A stretch of DNA of 64,000 nucleotides from Terrisporobacter sp. (GCA_029851945.1 JARKUZ010000047.1:30195-94194), one strand, 5' to 3'. Positions 9,743-22,140 are shown, counted from the first letter of the stretch. Numbers and translations are program-made. Notes: a model not told the origin generated them from the sequence alone.

Positions 9743-10387
9743 TAAAATTCTCTTTATTTCATTGCATAACAGGTCTACATGATCTGGGTTATTTACTAAA
9801 TCTACCTTATCTATATTTACATATAGCACAGGTGATTGATCATATTCAGATATCCATTTTTCATATCTGTTGTGAAGATTTTTCCAATATTCTATATCAA
9901 CGGCTTTTTCCATTTCACGCCCCCTAAGACCTATTCTATGAATTATAGTATCTATAGAACCATCTAAATATATCATTAAGTCAGGTCTTCTAAGATGAGG
10001 AACCATATCATTAAATAAATCTCTGTAAGTTATATAATCTCTTTTAGTCATTTTTCCGTTATCATATAAATTTCTAGCAAATATCTCTACATCTTCATAT
10101 ATACTTCTATCTTGTATATTGTTTAATCCGTTACAATCTATTTCCTTTTGTTGTTTGAATCTTTGAGCTAAGAAATATAACTGAAGGTGGAATCCCCATT
10201 TATTTTGGTCTTTATAGAAATCTTCTAAGTATGGATTACCATCGACTTTTTCAAAATGAGTTTCAAAATCTAATTTTTCACCAATTATCTTTGTTAAAGT
10301 TGACTTTCCTGCACCAACATTTCCTGCTACTGTTATGAATAAATCCCTATTTAGAGGCTTATTACATTGATTTACTAAATTAAACAT
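9734..10387 (-). CDS. Deoxynucleoside kinase (second of a pair)
   Basis: A 217-residue P-loop kinase of the dCK/dGK family, which phosphorylates deoxynucleosides for dNTP salvage. It shows the P-loop GNVGAGKSTL, the DRSIYEDVEIFA motif, and a lid-region Arg cluster (HRIGLRGREME). AAGGAG precedes the ATG. Its first 13 bases overlap the end of the upstream kinase gene, so both are likely translated together, like the dgk/dck pair of Bacillus subtilis. I cannot tell which of the two prefers dG and which dA/dC. Confidence 0.9.
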   Translation of the reverse strand: MFNLVNQCNKPLNRDLFITVAGNVGAGKSTLTKIIGEKLDFETHFEKVDGNPYLEDFYKDQNKWGFHLQLYFLAQRFKQQKEIDCNGLNNIQDRSIYEDVEIFARNLYDNGKMTKRDYITYRDLFNDMVPHLRRPDLMIYLDGSIDTIIHRIGLRGREMEKAVDIEYWKNLHNRYEKWISEYDQSPVLYVNIDKVDLVNNPDHVDLLCNEIKRILGM

Positions 10388-11043
10388 GCTGTTTCTCCTT
10401 CTAATGCCTTTATTGCATTTTCTACCTTATCTATTATAAACTGTCTATCCTCTTCTTTGTTTAAGAAGTCTAGATTTGAATTATCTATTTCAATTATCAA
10501 TGGCTCTTTACCTACAAAGTTATGTTTTATAGATAAAGGGTTAAAGTAATATTTATATTCTGTGCTTAGTTCATGTATATAATTTCTATCCATTTGCCTT
10601 TCAAAGCTTCTATCCCTCATAGCTATTCTTTTCATTAAGACATCTGTATTAGAGTTTAAGTAGATAACTATATCTGGTTGAGGTAGATCATTTACAAATA
10701 TATTGTACATTTGCTTATATCTATGGAATTGATTATTATCAAGAGTTATACCAGCAAATATAAGATTTTTTATTATATGGTAATCACTAACAACTCCATG
10801 AGACTTATTTAATTGGTTTTTTTCTATATCTTCTAATTGTTTTACCCTATTAAATAGAAAAAATGCTTCTGTTTGTAAAGCATATTCTTTTATATCAGTA
10901 TAAAATTTTGATAAAAAAGGATTCTCTTCTACAATCTCCCTAAGAAGAGTATAACCGAAATGTTCATTAAGTATGGTTGCTAAAGTAGTTTTCCCAACAC
11001 CGATAGGCCCCTCTATAGCAATAAATATTCCTCTATTTTTCAT
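10375..11043 (-). CDS. Deoxynucleoside kinase (first of a pair)
   Basis: A 222-residue homologue of the downstream kinase, with P-loop EGPIGVGKTTLA, the substrate-site region VVSDYHIIKNLIFA, and a lid motif KRIAMRDRSFER. It begins after AGAAGGTGATTTCAT on the minus strand. The two-kinase operon suggests complementary specificities (deoxyguanosine versus deoxyadenosine/deoxycytidine) by analogy with B. subtilis, but the sequence does not settle which is which. Confidence 0.9.
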   Translation of the reverse strand: MKNRGIFIAIEGPIGVGKTTLATILNEHFGYTLLREIVEENPFLSKFYTDIKEYALQTEAFFLFNRVKQLEDIEKNQLNKSHGVVSDYHIIKNLIFAGITLDNNQFHRYKQMYNIFVNDLPQPDIVIYLNSNTDVLMKRIAMRDRSFERQMDRNYIHELSTEYKYYFNPLSIKHNFVGKEPLIIEIDNSNLDFLNKEEDRQFIIDKVENAIKALEGETACLI

Positions 11044-11218
11044 ATGAAATCACCTTCTAAAAATAATATCTTTTGTATTTTATCAGAAAAAAATTTTAAA
11101 TTCTACTCTAGAATTTTTAGGAAAAATTTGATAGATAGAATATAAGAAGATTTAATTTATATAAAATATGGGTAAATTAGTATTATTAAGAATAATTACA
11201 AAAAAGGAGTATATATAT

Positions 11219-12094
11219 ATGAAAGTTTATGAAGAAAATAATACAGTAATACTAGAAGATGTAGCAGATTTTAATCCTAAGCATATATTTGAATGTGGGC
11301 AATGCTTTAGATGGCATAAAGAGGCAGATAACTCATATACTGGGGTTGCAAAAGGTAGGGTAATAAATGTATCTCAAAAAAATAACAAAGTTTACTTAGA
11401 TAATACAAATTTAAAGGATTTTGAAGATATTTGGTATAATTACTTTGATTTAGGAACAAATTACACAGATATAAAAAATACTCTAAAAAATATGGATGAC
11501 CATTTAAATAAGGCATCTGAGTTTGGTTATGGTATAAGGATATTAAAACAAGATGGATGGGAAATGTTAATTTCATTTATAATATCTTCTAACAATAGAA
11601 TTCCGATGATACAAAAAGCAATAGAAAATCTATCAAGAAATTATGGATCTTATATAGGGAATTATAGAGGCAAGGATTATTTTGCTTTTCCAACACCAGA
11701 AGAGTTAAACAAGGCTTCACAAGAAGAAATAAGAGCATGTCAAACTGGTTTTAGAGATAAATACATAAAAAGTACAACTGAGAATGTAATAAAAGATAAT
11801 GAAAATATATCTGGATATACAAGTTTAAGTACTGATGACTGTATAAAAGAATTAAAGAAATTTAATGGAGTAGGTCCAAAGGTAGCAGACTGTATAGCTT
11901 TATTTGGAATGCAAAAGTATGACACTTTCCCTGTTGATGTATGGGTAAAAAGAGTTATGCAAGAATTTTATGTAAGTGAAGATATGAGCTTACCTAAAAT
12001 GAGAACTTATGCTATTGATAAATTTGGTAATTTAGCTGGGTTTGCACAACAGTATCTATTCTATTATGCAAGGGAGCTTGGTATAGGCAGATAA
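11219..12094 (+). CDS. OGG1-type 8-oxoguanine DNA glycosylase/lyase
   Basis: A 291-residue base-excision repair enzyme of the HhH-GPD superfamily. An N-terminal OGG-like domain includes CGQCFRWHK. The helix-hairpin-helix and catalytic region reads GVGPKVADCIALFG, with the Lys equivalent to the Schiff-base lysine of human OGG1, followed by FPVDVWVKR carrying the catalytic Asp. These motifs separate it from MutY and plain AlkA. The ATG at 11219 is preceded by AAAAAAGGAG; the in-frame ATG at 11168 has no site. It probably removes 8-oxoG after oxidative exposure. Cardiolipin synthase follows 16 bases later. Confidence 0.9.
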   Translation: MKVYEENNTVILEDVADFNPKHIFECGQCFRWHKEADNSYTGVAKGRVINVSQKNNKVYLDNTNLKDFEDIWYNYFDLGTNYTDIKNTLKNMDDHLNKASEFGYGIRILKQDGWEMLISFIISSNNRIPMIQKAIENLSRNYGSYIGNYRGKDYFAFPTPEELNKASQEEIRACQTGFRDKYIKSTTENVIKDNENISGYTSLSTDDCIKELKKFNGVGPKVADCIALFGMQKYDTFPVDVWVKRVMQEFYVSEDMSLPKMRTYAIDKFGNLAGFAQQYLFYYARELGIGR

Positions 12095-12110
12095 AGATGA
12101 GGTATAAATT

Positions 12111-13601
12111 ATGAGTATTGGAGCTTTTTTGTTTTTAAGCTACTTAACCATATCGTATATTGTTGGAGCGATTATCTCTATGTCTATAATACTTGAGAAT
12201 AGAGATCCTGCTAGAACTGTTACGTGGTTACTAATTTTTATATTACTTCCAGGGATAGGTTTAGTTATATATGCTATATTAGGAAGAAATATAAGAAAGA
12301 GAAAATTATTTAAAACTCAGCAGTTAGCTAGTAGCATAAGAGAAGACAAAGTATTTGAAAACTTAGAGAGAATAGAGGAAATCGCAAATATAGAACAAAG
12401 TACAATTAATACAAATCAATTACTAAATGAAAATATAGAAGACTATAGTAAAAAAAGGGTAATAAATTTACTACTTAATACAGGAAAACTTCCATTTACG
12501 ACGAATAATAAAATAAGTGTATATATTGATGGAAATGAAAAATTTAAAAATCTTTTAGAAGACATAAAAAATGCAAAAGAGCATATACATTTAGAATACT
12601 TCATTATAAAAGATAGTGAAATAGGAAGAAAATTAAAAGAGTTACTAATCAAAAAATCCAATGAGGGTGTAAAGATAAGAATATTATATGACGATGTAGG
12701 ATGTTGGAGATTTTGGTTTAATAGAAAATTTTTTAATGAAATGAAGAGAAATGGAATAGAAATAGTAGCATTTTTACCAGCTAAGTTTCCAATGATGGGT
12801 GGAAAATTAAATTATAGAAATCATAGAAAGTTGGCTATAATAGATGGAAAAATAGGATACACTGGTGGACTAAATATAGGCGATGAATATATGGGTAAGA
12901 ATAAAAAGTTTGGATACTGGAGAGATACTCATATAAAAATAGAAGGAACTTCAGTATACATGCTACAAACGATATTTTTAACAGATTGGTATTATACAAC
13001 AAAAGAGATTATATCAGAAGATAAATATTTCCCAAGTCCTAAAAAATGTGGTCATAGTATGGTCCAAATAATAGCTAGTGGGCCTGATAGTGATTGGGAA
13101 TCTATACATTATGCTTATTTTTGTGCTATCTGCCAAGCTAAAAAAAGTATTTATATAGAAACTCCATATTTTATACCAGATGAAAGTTTGCTCATAGCAC
13201 TTAAAAGTGCAGCCTTAAGTGGAGTAGATGTAAGAATCGTATTTCCGAAGATAGCTGATCATAAAATAGTCAATAATGCTTCCTATTCATACTTTGATGA
13301 TATATTAAAATCGGGGGGGAAAGTTTATTTATATACAAAAGGATTTATACATTCAAAAATAATGATAATAGATGATAAAATAGCATCTACAGGGTCTGCA
13401 AATATGGATTTAAGAAGTTTTATGCTTAACTTCGAAATAAATGCATTTATATATGATAAAGAAATTGTAGAAAGAATGAGTAAAGATTTTTTTGAGGATT
13501 TAAAGAATAGCGAAGAGTTAACATTAGATGAATTTTCTAAGCGTAAATTAGGTAAAAAGGTTAGAGAATCAATAGCTAGATTGTTTTCACCTATATTATA
13601 A
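12111..13601 (+). CDS. cls: Cardiolipin synthase
   Basis: A 496-residue membrane enzyme that condenses two phosphatidylglycerol molecules into cardiolipin. Two N-terminal transmembrane segments (about residues 4-27 and 37-58, PLDc_N type) precede two phospholipase D domains with HKD motifs: HRKLAIIDGKIGYTGG (near residue 240) and HSKIMIIDDKIASTGS (near 415). Length matches bacterial ClsA. It follows the glycosylase gene closely and may share its transcript; no terminator separates it from the groE promoter. Confidence 0.96.
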   Translation: MSIGAFLFLSYLTISYIVGAIISMSIILENRDPARTVTWLLIFILLPGIGLVIYAILGRNIRKRKLFKTQQLASSIREDKVFENLERIEEIANIEQSTINTNQLLNENIEDYSKKRVINLLLNTGKLPFTTNNKISVYIDGNEKFKNLLEDIKNAKEHIHLEYFIIKDSEIGRKLKELLIKKSNEGVKIRILYDDVGCWRFWFNRKFFNEMKRNGIEIVAFLPAKFPMMGGKLNYRNHRKLAIIDGKIGYTGGLNIGDEYMGKNKKFGYWRDTHIKIEGTSVYMLQTIFLTDWYYTTKEIISEDKYFPSPKKCGHSMVQIIASGPDSDWESIHYAYFCAICQAKKSIYIETPYFIPDESLLIALKSAALSGVDVRIVFPKIADHKIVNNASYSYFDDILKSGGKVYLYTKGFIHSKIMIIDDKIASTGSANMDLRSFMLNFEINAFIYDKEIVERMSKDFFEDLKNSEELTLDEFSKRKLGKKVRESIARLFSPIL

Positions 13602-13617
13602 AATTTAACAAAAACTA

Positions 13618-13646
13618 TTGAAAAATATGGGAAGTTAATATATTAT
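13618..13646 (+). promoter_or_regulatory. groESL promoter
   Basis: TTGAAA, a 17-bp spacer and TATTAT, placing transcription start at the left edge of the CIRCE operator. Confidence 0.75.
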
Positions 13647-13654
13647 AATAATTG

Positions 13655-13681
13655 TTAGCACTCTAATCTAAAGAGTGATAA
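13655..13681. promoter_or_regulatory. CIRCE operator (HrcA site)
   Basis: TTAGCACTC-N9-GAGTGATAA matches the CIRCE consensus TTAGCACTC-N9-GAGTGCTAA with one change in the right arm. HrcA repression of groESL is expected; hrcA is not in this window. Confidence 0.95.
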
Positions 13682-13739
13682 CAATTATTTTGTTTATAAT
13701 AAATTTTACATATTTACAATTCATTTAGGAGGGAAAAAT

Positions 13740-14024
13740 ATGAAAATAAGACCATTAGCTGACAGAGTAGTTATTAAGATGTTAGAAGCAGAAGAAAAAA
13801 CTGCAAGTGGTATAGTTTTACCAGGAGCTGCTAAAGAAAAGCCACAAATGGCTGAAGTTTTAGAAGTAGGACCAGGTGGAATAGTTGACGGAAAAGAAAT
13901 AGTTATGGAATTAAAAGTTGGAGATAAAGTTTTATTCCAAAAATATGCAGGAACAGAAGTTAAAATAGATGGGCAAGAGTACACAATATTAAGACAAAGT
14001 GAAATACTAGCAGTAGTTGAATAA
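13740..14024 (+). CDS. groES: GroES co-chaperonin
   Basis: A 94-residue protein that caps the GroEL folding chamber. It has the family opening IRPLADRVVIKMLEAEEKT, the mobile loop TASGIVLPGAAKEKP that contacts GroEL, and the conserved LFQKYAGTEVK segment. Full length with a strong TAGGAGGG site. It is co-transcribed with groEL 18 bases downstream and under CIRCE control. Confidence 0.98.
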   Translation: MKIRPLADRVVIKMLEAEEKTASGIVLPGAAKEKPQMAEVLEVGPGGIVDGKEIVMELKVGDKVLFQKYAGTEVKIDGQEYTILRQSEILAVVE

Positions 14025-14030
14025 TAATAG

Positions 14031-15668
<1,638 letters not shown>

Positions 15669-15688
15669 ATATAATTTACAAAAATATG

Positions 15689-15719
15689 AAAAGCTACCTC
15701 AATATTGAGGTAGCTTTTT
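15689..15719 (+). terminator. groESL terminator
   Basis: AAAAGCTACCTCAAT / ATTGAGGTAGCTTTTT, a perfect 15-bp stem ending in a T run. Confidence 0.92.
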
Positions 15720-15770
15720 GCTAATTAAATTTTTATTTCCAATGAACTATATGTGTAAAGTGTATGTATG

Positions 15771-16307
15771 CTAGATTTTTAGGTTTATGTATTTATCCTT
15801 TAAATTATCTTTATATAGATTTCTTAAATTATTTATAGTATCAGTATCTAGATTTGTTTTATTTATTAATGTAGCTTGATTAATATTAAAATAAGTAATA
15901 AAGTAATGATTAGACTCAAATACTTTATAAATCTGGTTATATTTAATCTTTATTTCACCTTCAAATACTGAATTATTAACTACTATAAAATCATTATAAA
16001 AATCTAATGTTTCTTGAGTATTAAATGTCCCAGTAGCATCAGTTTTAATCCTTTTATTAATTCTTGACTCAATACGAATAAGTATCAGAGATATAAATAT
16101 AAATGATAATAATATAAATATAATAAAGAAACTTTTTAAAGAGAAAGAACCCTCACTATATATACAAAATATAGAGATAGAAAAAAGCAATAAAATCATC
16201 TTGAAAATAGCAAATTTATCTTTGAAAAATGTTGATATGTACAAAAAATGTCTATAATCCTTTTTATTCAGGTTTGATTCTATTGTAAATAATTTAGATG
16301 TATTCAT
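15771..16307 (-). CDS. YcxB-like membrane protein
   Basis: A 178-residue protein with two adjacent hydrophobic segments at about residues 35-75 and a polar C-terminal half (about 90-165) containing a YNDFIVVNNSVFEGEIKIKY stretch. This layout resembles the YcxB-like domain family, whose function is unknown; the assignment is by pattern only. The ATG at 16307 follows TGAGGTTTTTT, better than the longer frame starting at 16343. It is convergent with groEL. Confidence 0.65.
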   Translation of the reverse strand: MNTSKLFTIESNLNKKDYRHFLYISTFFKDKFAIFKMILLLFSISIFCIYSEGSFSLKSFFIIFILLSFIFISLILIRIESRINKRIKTDATGTFNTQETLDFYNDFIVVNNSVFEGEIKIKYNQIYKVFESNHYFITYFNINQATLINKTNLDTDTINNLRNLYKDNLKDKYINLKI

Positions 16308-16752
16308 AAAAAACCTCATTTCTTTAGCAATATACAAGTACATTATATAATCAAATTCAATAGATTACAAATGAGTAAATAGTAAAGAGATTAATCATCA
16401 AATTAGCTTGAAATAGAAATGAGCACATATAAAAATGATAAATTAAATAATTTAAAATTAAGTAGGTTATGAATACAATCTTCATCACACACAAAATTAG
16501 TATTATGTATTATACAAAAGTCTTTATTTAAGTCATATTGATAACCGAGAAAGAGGAAAGTACTTTGATAATGGAAATAAATTTTGATTCTATAAATAAA
16601 ATAATTGAATCGATTTAACATGGAGATCTAGATATAATAGTTGTTATTTTTGAATGAAAAATAACAATTAACTAACTAATTATAATTATGGAAAAATAAT
16701 ATATATAGGGCTATAATTTAAAGTATAAATTATAAAGTGAAAGGGGTAAGCT
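16308..16752. other. Gene-free spacer upstream of larB
   Basis: About 445 bases. A 72-codon minus-strand frame (16403-16621) has no ribosome binding site and I reject it. A perfect AT-rich hairpin lies at 16641-16667, and a TATAAT at 16712-16717 could be the larB -10 box, about 30 bases before AAGGGG and the start codon. Confidence 0.5.
16641..16667. repeat. Perfect 11-bp inverted repeat upstream of larB
   Basis: TTGTTATTTTT-GAATG-AAAAATAACAA. It could be an operator or a weak AT-rich terminator; it lies about 45 bases upstream of the presumed larB -10 box. Confidence 0.5.
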
Positions 16753-17496
16753 ATGGACTTAAGGGAATTATTAAGTGAATTTAAAAATGATAATCTAGAT
16801 ATAGAAGAAGCGTTAGATAAGCTAAAAAAGCTACCCTATGAAGATTTAGGGTATGCCAATATAGATCATCACAGACAAATAAGAAATGGATACCCAGAAG
16901 TCATCTATTGTGAAGGAAAAAGTGATGAACAAATAATAGGTATTATAGAAAAGATGTATGAAAAAGGATCTAACATATTAGGTACTAGATGTAGATTAGA
17001 AACATATGAGAGAATCAAATCTATATATGATAATTGTGAATATGATAAAATATGTAAAATCCTAAAGATAAACAATCATCCTATAGAAAATAAGGGAAAA
17101 GGAAAAATATTAGTTGTTACAGGTGGAACTTCTGATATACCCGTAGCAGATGAAGTATATCATACTGCTAAGTTCTTAGGTAATGATGTTGGGAGAATAT
17201 ATGATGTAGGTGTAGCAGGAATACATAGACTACTATATAGGACAGAAGAGTTACAAAGTGCAAGAGTAATAGTAGCAGTTGCTGGTATGGAAGGTGCTTT
17301 ACCTAGTGTAGTAGGAGGACTTGTAGATGTACCAGTTATAGCAGTTCCAACTTCAGTTGGGTATGGTGCCAACTTTAATGGCTTATCAGCTCTTTTAACT
17401 ATGTTAAATAGTTGTGCATCTGGAATATCAGTGGTAAACATAGATAATGGATTTGGTGCAGGATACTTGGCATCTATGATAAATAAATTAGATTAA
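16753..17496 (+). CDS. larB: LarB, nickel-pincer cofactor synthase (first step)
   Basis: A 247-residue protein. In the lactate racemase pathway LarB carboxylates and hydrolyses nicotinic acid adenine dinucleotide to start nickel-pincer nucleotide synthesis. The C-terminal half (from about residue 118) is a PurE-like domain with VVTGGTSDIPVADE and VAGMEGALPSVVGGL; the N-terminal YANIDHHRQIRNGYPEVIY segment is family-specific and separates it from true PurE, which is also encoded in the window at 28834. larC follows 29 bases later. larA and larE are not in the window. Confidence 0.93.
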   Translation: MDLRELLSEFKNDNLDIEEALDKLKKLPYEDLGYANIDHHRQIRNGYPEVIYCEGKSDEQIIGIIEKMYEKGSNILGTRCRLETYERIKSIYDNCEYDKICKILKINNHPIENKGKGKILVVTGGTSDIPVADEVYHTAKFLGNDVGRIYDVGVAGIHRLLYRTEELQSARVIVAVAGMEGALPSVVGGLVDVPVIAVPTSVGYGANFNGLSALLTMLNSCASGISVVNIDNGFGAGYLASMINKLD

Positions 17497-17525
17497 AACA
17501 GCAATTAACGTCAAGGAGTTGTATT

Positions 17526-18260
17526 ATGGGAGAAAGAATACTTTATTTAGACTTGGTTAATGGTATTTCCGGAGATATGACCATATCAAGTTTGTTAGAT
17601 TTAGGGGTGCCTAAAGAAATATTCTTAGAAGAAATTAATAAACTAAGTATAAAAAAAGAATTTGAAATTAAGATTACACCTAAAAATGAAAGTGGAATAC
17701 TTGGAACGAATGTAGATGTGATAACTAAAGAAAATAATCCACATAGGCATTTAGTAGATATATTTGAAATTATAGATTCTAGTTACTTAAATGATAATGT
17801 AAAAGAAATGGCTAAGAAAGTATTTCTTGTAATAGGTGAAGCAGAAGCTAAAGTACATGGAACGACTATAGATAAAATACATTTTCATGAAGTGGGAGCA
17901 ATAGATTCTATAGTTGATATAGTAGGTTCCTGTATTTTAATAGATTTACTTTGTATAGATAAGATATATGCAAGTACTGTTCCTCTTGGGTCAGGGTTTG
18001 TAAAATGTGATCATGGACTTATGCCAGTACCAGCACCAGCAACATTAGAGATACTAAAAGGTGTACCAGTTAAGTTAAATAGCGTAAAAGGAGAATGTAC
18101 AACTCCAACAGGAGCAGGAATAATAAAGGCTTTATGTAACGATTTTGTAGATGATATAGAGTTTGAAGTAGATAAGATAGGGTATGGAATAGGATATAAG
18201 AAGTTTGAAATACCAAATATGCTAAGAAGTATTCTAGGTATAAAAAAAAACAGGAAATAG
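17526..18260 (+). CDS. larC: LarC, N-terminal part (LarC1), zero frame
   Basis: A 244-residue zero-frame product. LarC inserts nickel into the pincer nucleotide in a CTP-dependent reaction. The N-terminal signature LYLDLVNGISGDM and the HFHEVGAIDSIVDIVG histidine-rich motif are intact. Translation stops at TAG 18258-18260, just after an A AAA AAC heptamer (18245-18251). The homologous C-terminal half continues in the -1 frame, so this is probably the unshifted product of a frameshifted gene, as described for larC of Lactobacillus plantarum. A full fusion would be about 394 residues. A sequencing error or a truly split gene are alternatives. Confidence 0.9.
   Translation: MGERILYLDLVNGISGDMTISSLLDLGVPKEIFLEEINKLSIKKEFEIKITPKNESGILGTNVDVITKENNPHRHLVDIFEIIDSSYLNDNVKEMAKKVFLVIGEAEAKVHGTTIDKIHFHEVGAIDSIVDIVGSCILIDLLCIDKIYASTVPLGSGFVKCDHGLMPVPAPATLEILKGVPVKLNSVKGECTTPTGAGIIKALCNDFVDDIEFEVDKIGYGIGYKKFEIPNMLRSILGIKKNRK
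18245..18251 (+). other. -1 programmed frameshift site in larC
   Basis: The classical heptamer A AAA AAC lies in phase with the zero frame (codons AAA AAC) inside a nine-A run. A -1 slip leads directly into CAG GAA ATA and an open frame to 18709. A 16-nt palindrome (18283-18298) lies about 32 nt downstream; no clear upstream Shine-Dalgarno stimulator is seen. Confidence 0.75.
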
Positions 18261-18709
18261 TATATGAAATAATCACTAATATTGATGACATGTCATCAGA
18301 AATATATTCGCACCTATATAATAAAATATTACAAAAAGGAGCTCTAGATATATATACTGAGAGTATATATATGAAAAAGAATAGACCAGCAGTAAAATTA
18401 TCGGTTATATGCAAAGAAGATGATTTAGAAAAAATAACCGAACATTTACTAAAAGAAACATCTACTTTTGGAGTGAGATATTCTAAGTATGATAGAGTGA
18501 TATTAAAAAGAGAATTTCGCAAAATTAAAACTATTTATGGAAAAGTATCTGTAAAGCTTGGGTACTACAAAGGGAATTTAATAAAAGTAACACCTGAGTA
18601 CGAAGACTGCATAAAAATAGCAGATAATCACGGGATATCGTTTACAAAAATTCTTCTAGAAATAAACAATATTATATATAAAGAATTTAATATAAAGATA
18701 TTGACATAA
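18251..18709 (+). CDS. larC: LarC, C-terminal part (LarC2), -1 frame
   Basis: The -1 frame continuation of larC, about 152 residues from the slip site. It contains the LarC2 ferredoxin-like region (VYEIITNIDDMSSEIYSH, then KKNRPAVKLSVICKEDD), which binds CTP in characterised LarC. An internal ATG at 18290 could start a separate 139-residue protein, but it would remove the conserved opening NIDDM segment and has no ribosome binding site, so frameshift expression is favoured. The last codons overlap the guaB promoter -35 box. Confidence 0.8.
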   Translation, partial: QEIVYEIITNIDDMSSEIYSHLYNKILQKGALDIYTESIYMKKNRPAVKLSVICKEDDLEKITEHLLKETSTFGVRYSKYDRVILKREFRKIKTIYGKVSVKLGYYKGNLIKVTPEYEDCIKIADNHGISFTKILLEINNIIYKEFNIKILT

Positions 18710-18729
18710 ATAATAAATTTTGATAAATT
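18701..18729 (+). promoter_or_regulatory. guaB riboswitch promoter
   Basis: TTGACA (within the last larC codons), 17-bp spacer, TAAATT with an extended TG. The predicted start near 18736 is about 38 bases before the aptamer. Confidence 0.65.
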
Positions 18730-18773
18730 AGGATTTAACCTAAAGAAATTATTTATAAATGAATACATACCAT

Positions 18774-18988
18774 CACTCGTATATACTCAGAAATATGGTC
18801 TGAGAGTTTCTACCGAGATACCGTAAATATCTTGACTATGAGTGAAATTATTATCACAGAATATCGTATAAAGTAAACTTGTAGGCTGATTAAAATCCTT
18901 ATAGGTTGGCTAGAATAGATATTTTGGAAGCCTGTATAGTAATTTCACTTTTATGAGAATAAGACGAAGTTATTATACAGGTTTTTTT
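18774..18988 (+). promoter_or_regulatory. Guanine riboswitch with transcription terminator
   Basis: The aptamer (18774-18844) has an 8-bp P1 (CACUCGUA/UAUGAGUG), P2, L2 AUAUGG, the junction GUUUCUACC, L3 CCGUAAA, and GACUAUG whose C pairs with guanine; adenine aptamers have U at that position. A terminator (18931-18988; CCUGUAUAGUAA paired to UUAUUAUACAGG plus T7) follows. The 3' P1 strand AGUGAAAUUA (18841-18850) is fully complementary to UAAUUUCACU (18940-18949), and UGUAGGCU (18880-18887) can pair with AGCCUGUA (18929-18936), forming a nested antiterminator. Guanine should therefore switch guaB-guaA off. Confidence 0.93.
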
Positions 18989-19011
18989 GTATACATTTAT
19001 AACACGAATAA

Positions 19012-20535
<1,524 letters not shown>

Positions 20536-20536
20536 T

Positions 20537-22069
20537 ATGAAGCATGAATTAGTACTTGTTGTTGACTTCGGAGGTCAATACAATCAATTAATAGCAAGAA
20601 GAGTAAGAGAAAATAACGTATATTGTGAAATAATACCATATACGACTCCTATAGAGAAAATAAAAGAAAAAAATCCAAAGGGTATAATATTTACAGGAGG
20701 ACCTAATAGTGCATATTTAGAAGATTCTCCAAAAATAGCTAAGGAAATATTTGAAATAGGTGTACCAATACTTGGAATCTGTTACGGTATACAAGTAATG
20801 GCTCACATATTAGGTGGTAATGTAAGAAAAGGAAATACTAGTGAAAAAGAGTATGGAAAAACATCAATAACTTATGAAAAATCAGCTATATTTGAAGGTA
20901 TAACTACAAGTACAGTATGGATGAGCCATACGGACTTAATAGATGTTTTACCAGAAGGTTTCAAATCAATAGCTTACACTGCTGATTGTCCAGTAGCAGC
21001 TATGGAAAATGCTGAACTGAACTTATATGGAGTACAATTCCATCCAGAAGTTGAACATTGTTTAGAAGGAGATATAGTTCTTAAAAACTTCTTATACAAT
21101 GTATGTAAGGTAAGTGGAGATTGGACAACAGATTCTTTCATAGCAGATAAAATAAAAGAATTAAAAGAAACAATCGGAGATAAAAAAGTTTTATGTGCAT
21201 TAAGTGGTGGAGTTGACTCATCAGTTGCTGCAGTACTTGTTCATAGAGCTATAGGAGATAACTTAACTTGTGTATTCGTTGATCATGGTTTACTTAGAAA
21301 AAATGAAGGTGATGATGTCGAAAGAATATTCAGAGATAAGTTTGATATGAACTTAATAAGAGTAAATTGTGAAGACAGATTCTTAGGAAAATTAAAAGGA
21401 ATAACTGAACCAGAAGCTAAGAGAAAAATAATAGGTGAAGAATTCATAAGAGTATTCGAAGAAGAATCTTCAAAGTTAGGAAAAATGGACTTCTTAGTTC
21501 AAGGAACTATATACCCAGACGTAGTAGAAAGTGGACATGGAGAAGCTGCTACTATAAAATCTCACCATAACGTAGGTGGAATACCTGAAGATATAGAATT
21601 CCAAATAGTAGAACCATTAAGAGAATTATTTAAAGATGAAGTTAGAAAAATAGGTTTAGAACTTGGAATAGATGAAGCTTTAATATTCAGACATCCATTC
21701 CCAGGACCAGGTCTTGGTATAAGAGTTATAGGAGAAGTTACTAAAGAAAGATGTGATATCTTAAGAGAAGCTGATGCTATATACATGGATGAATTAAAAA
21801 AAGCTGGATTATATAAAGAAATATGGCAAGCATTCGCTACTTTACCAGATGTTAAAACTGTTGGAGTTATGGGAGATGAAAGAACTTATGCTTACTTAGT
21901 AGGTTTAAGAGCTGTTACATCTTCTGACGGGATGACTTCTGACTGGTACAAAATGCCATATGATGTTTTAGAGAAAATATCAAATAGAATAGTAAATGAA
22001 GTTGATGGAGCAAATAGAGTTGTTTATGATATAACTTCTAAGCCTCCAGGAACTATAGAATGGGAATAA
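20537..22069 (+). CDS. guaA: GMP synthase (glutamine-hydrolysing)
   Basis: A 510-residue two-domain enzyme converting XMP to GMP. The N-terminal class I glutaminase has the nucleophile in GICYGIQ and the His-Glu of QFHPEVEH; the ATP pyrophosphatase domain has the PP-loop [12 protein letters not shown], and the C-terminal dimerisation domain ends with PPGTIEWE, as in family members. It follows guaB by one base, preceded by GGGGAGATAT at the end of guaB. The operon makes GMP from IMP supplied by the pur genes downstream in the window. Confidence 0.98.
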   Translation: MKHELVLVVDFGGQYNQLIARRVRENNVYCEIIPYTTPIEKIKEKNPKGIIFTGGPNSAYLEDSPKIAKEIFEIGVPILGICYGIQVMAHILGGNVRKGNTSEKEYGKTSITYEKSAIFEGITTSTVWMSHTDLIDVLPEGFKSIAYTADCPVAAMENAELNLYGVQFHPEVEHCLEGDIVLKNFLYNVCKVSGDWTTDSFIADKIKELKETIGDKKVLCALSGGVDSSVAAVLVHRAIGDNLTCVFVDHGLLRKNEGDDVERIFRDKFDMNLIRVNCEDRFLGKLKGITEPEAKRKIIGEEFIRVFEEESSKLGKMDFLVQGTIYPDVVESGHGEAATIKSHHNVGGIPEDIEFQIVEPLRELFKDEVRKIGLELGIDEALIFRHPFPGPGLGIRVIGEVTKERCDILREADAIYMDELKKAGLYKEIWQAFATLPDVKTVGVMGDERTYAYLVGLRAVTSSDGMTSDWYKMPYDVLEKISNRIVNEVDGANRVVYDITSKPPGTIEWE

Positions 22070-22104
22070 GATTATAATATAATTACTTCATATACACTTT
22101 ACAT

Positions 22105-22140
22105 TATAAAAATAAAAGGCTATAAGCCTTTTATTTTTAT
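22105..22140 (+). terminator. guaBA terminator
   Basis: ATAAAAATAAAAGGCT-ATA-AGCCTTTTATTTTTAT; near-perfect 16-bp stem with a T-rich 3' side. Confidence 0.85.

Noticed and set aside
16403..16621. 72-codon minus-strand frame upstream of larB
   Set aside because: No Shine-Dalgarno before the ATG and no recognisable pattern; the region looks like a spacer.
18290..18709. Independent larC2 gene starting at ATG 18290
   Set aside because: No ribosome site, and it would drop the conserved opening of the LarC2 domain; the -1 frame is continuous with the slip site.
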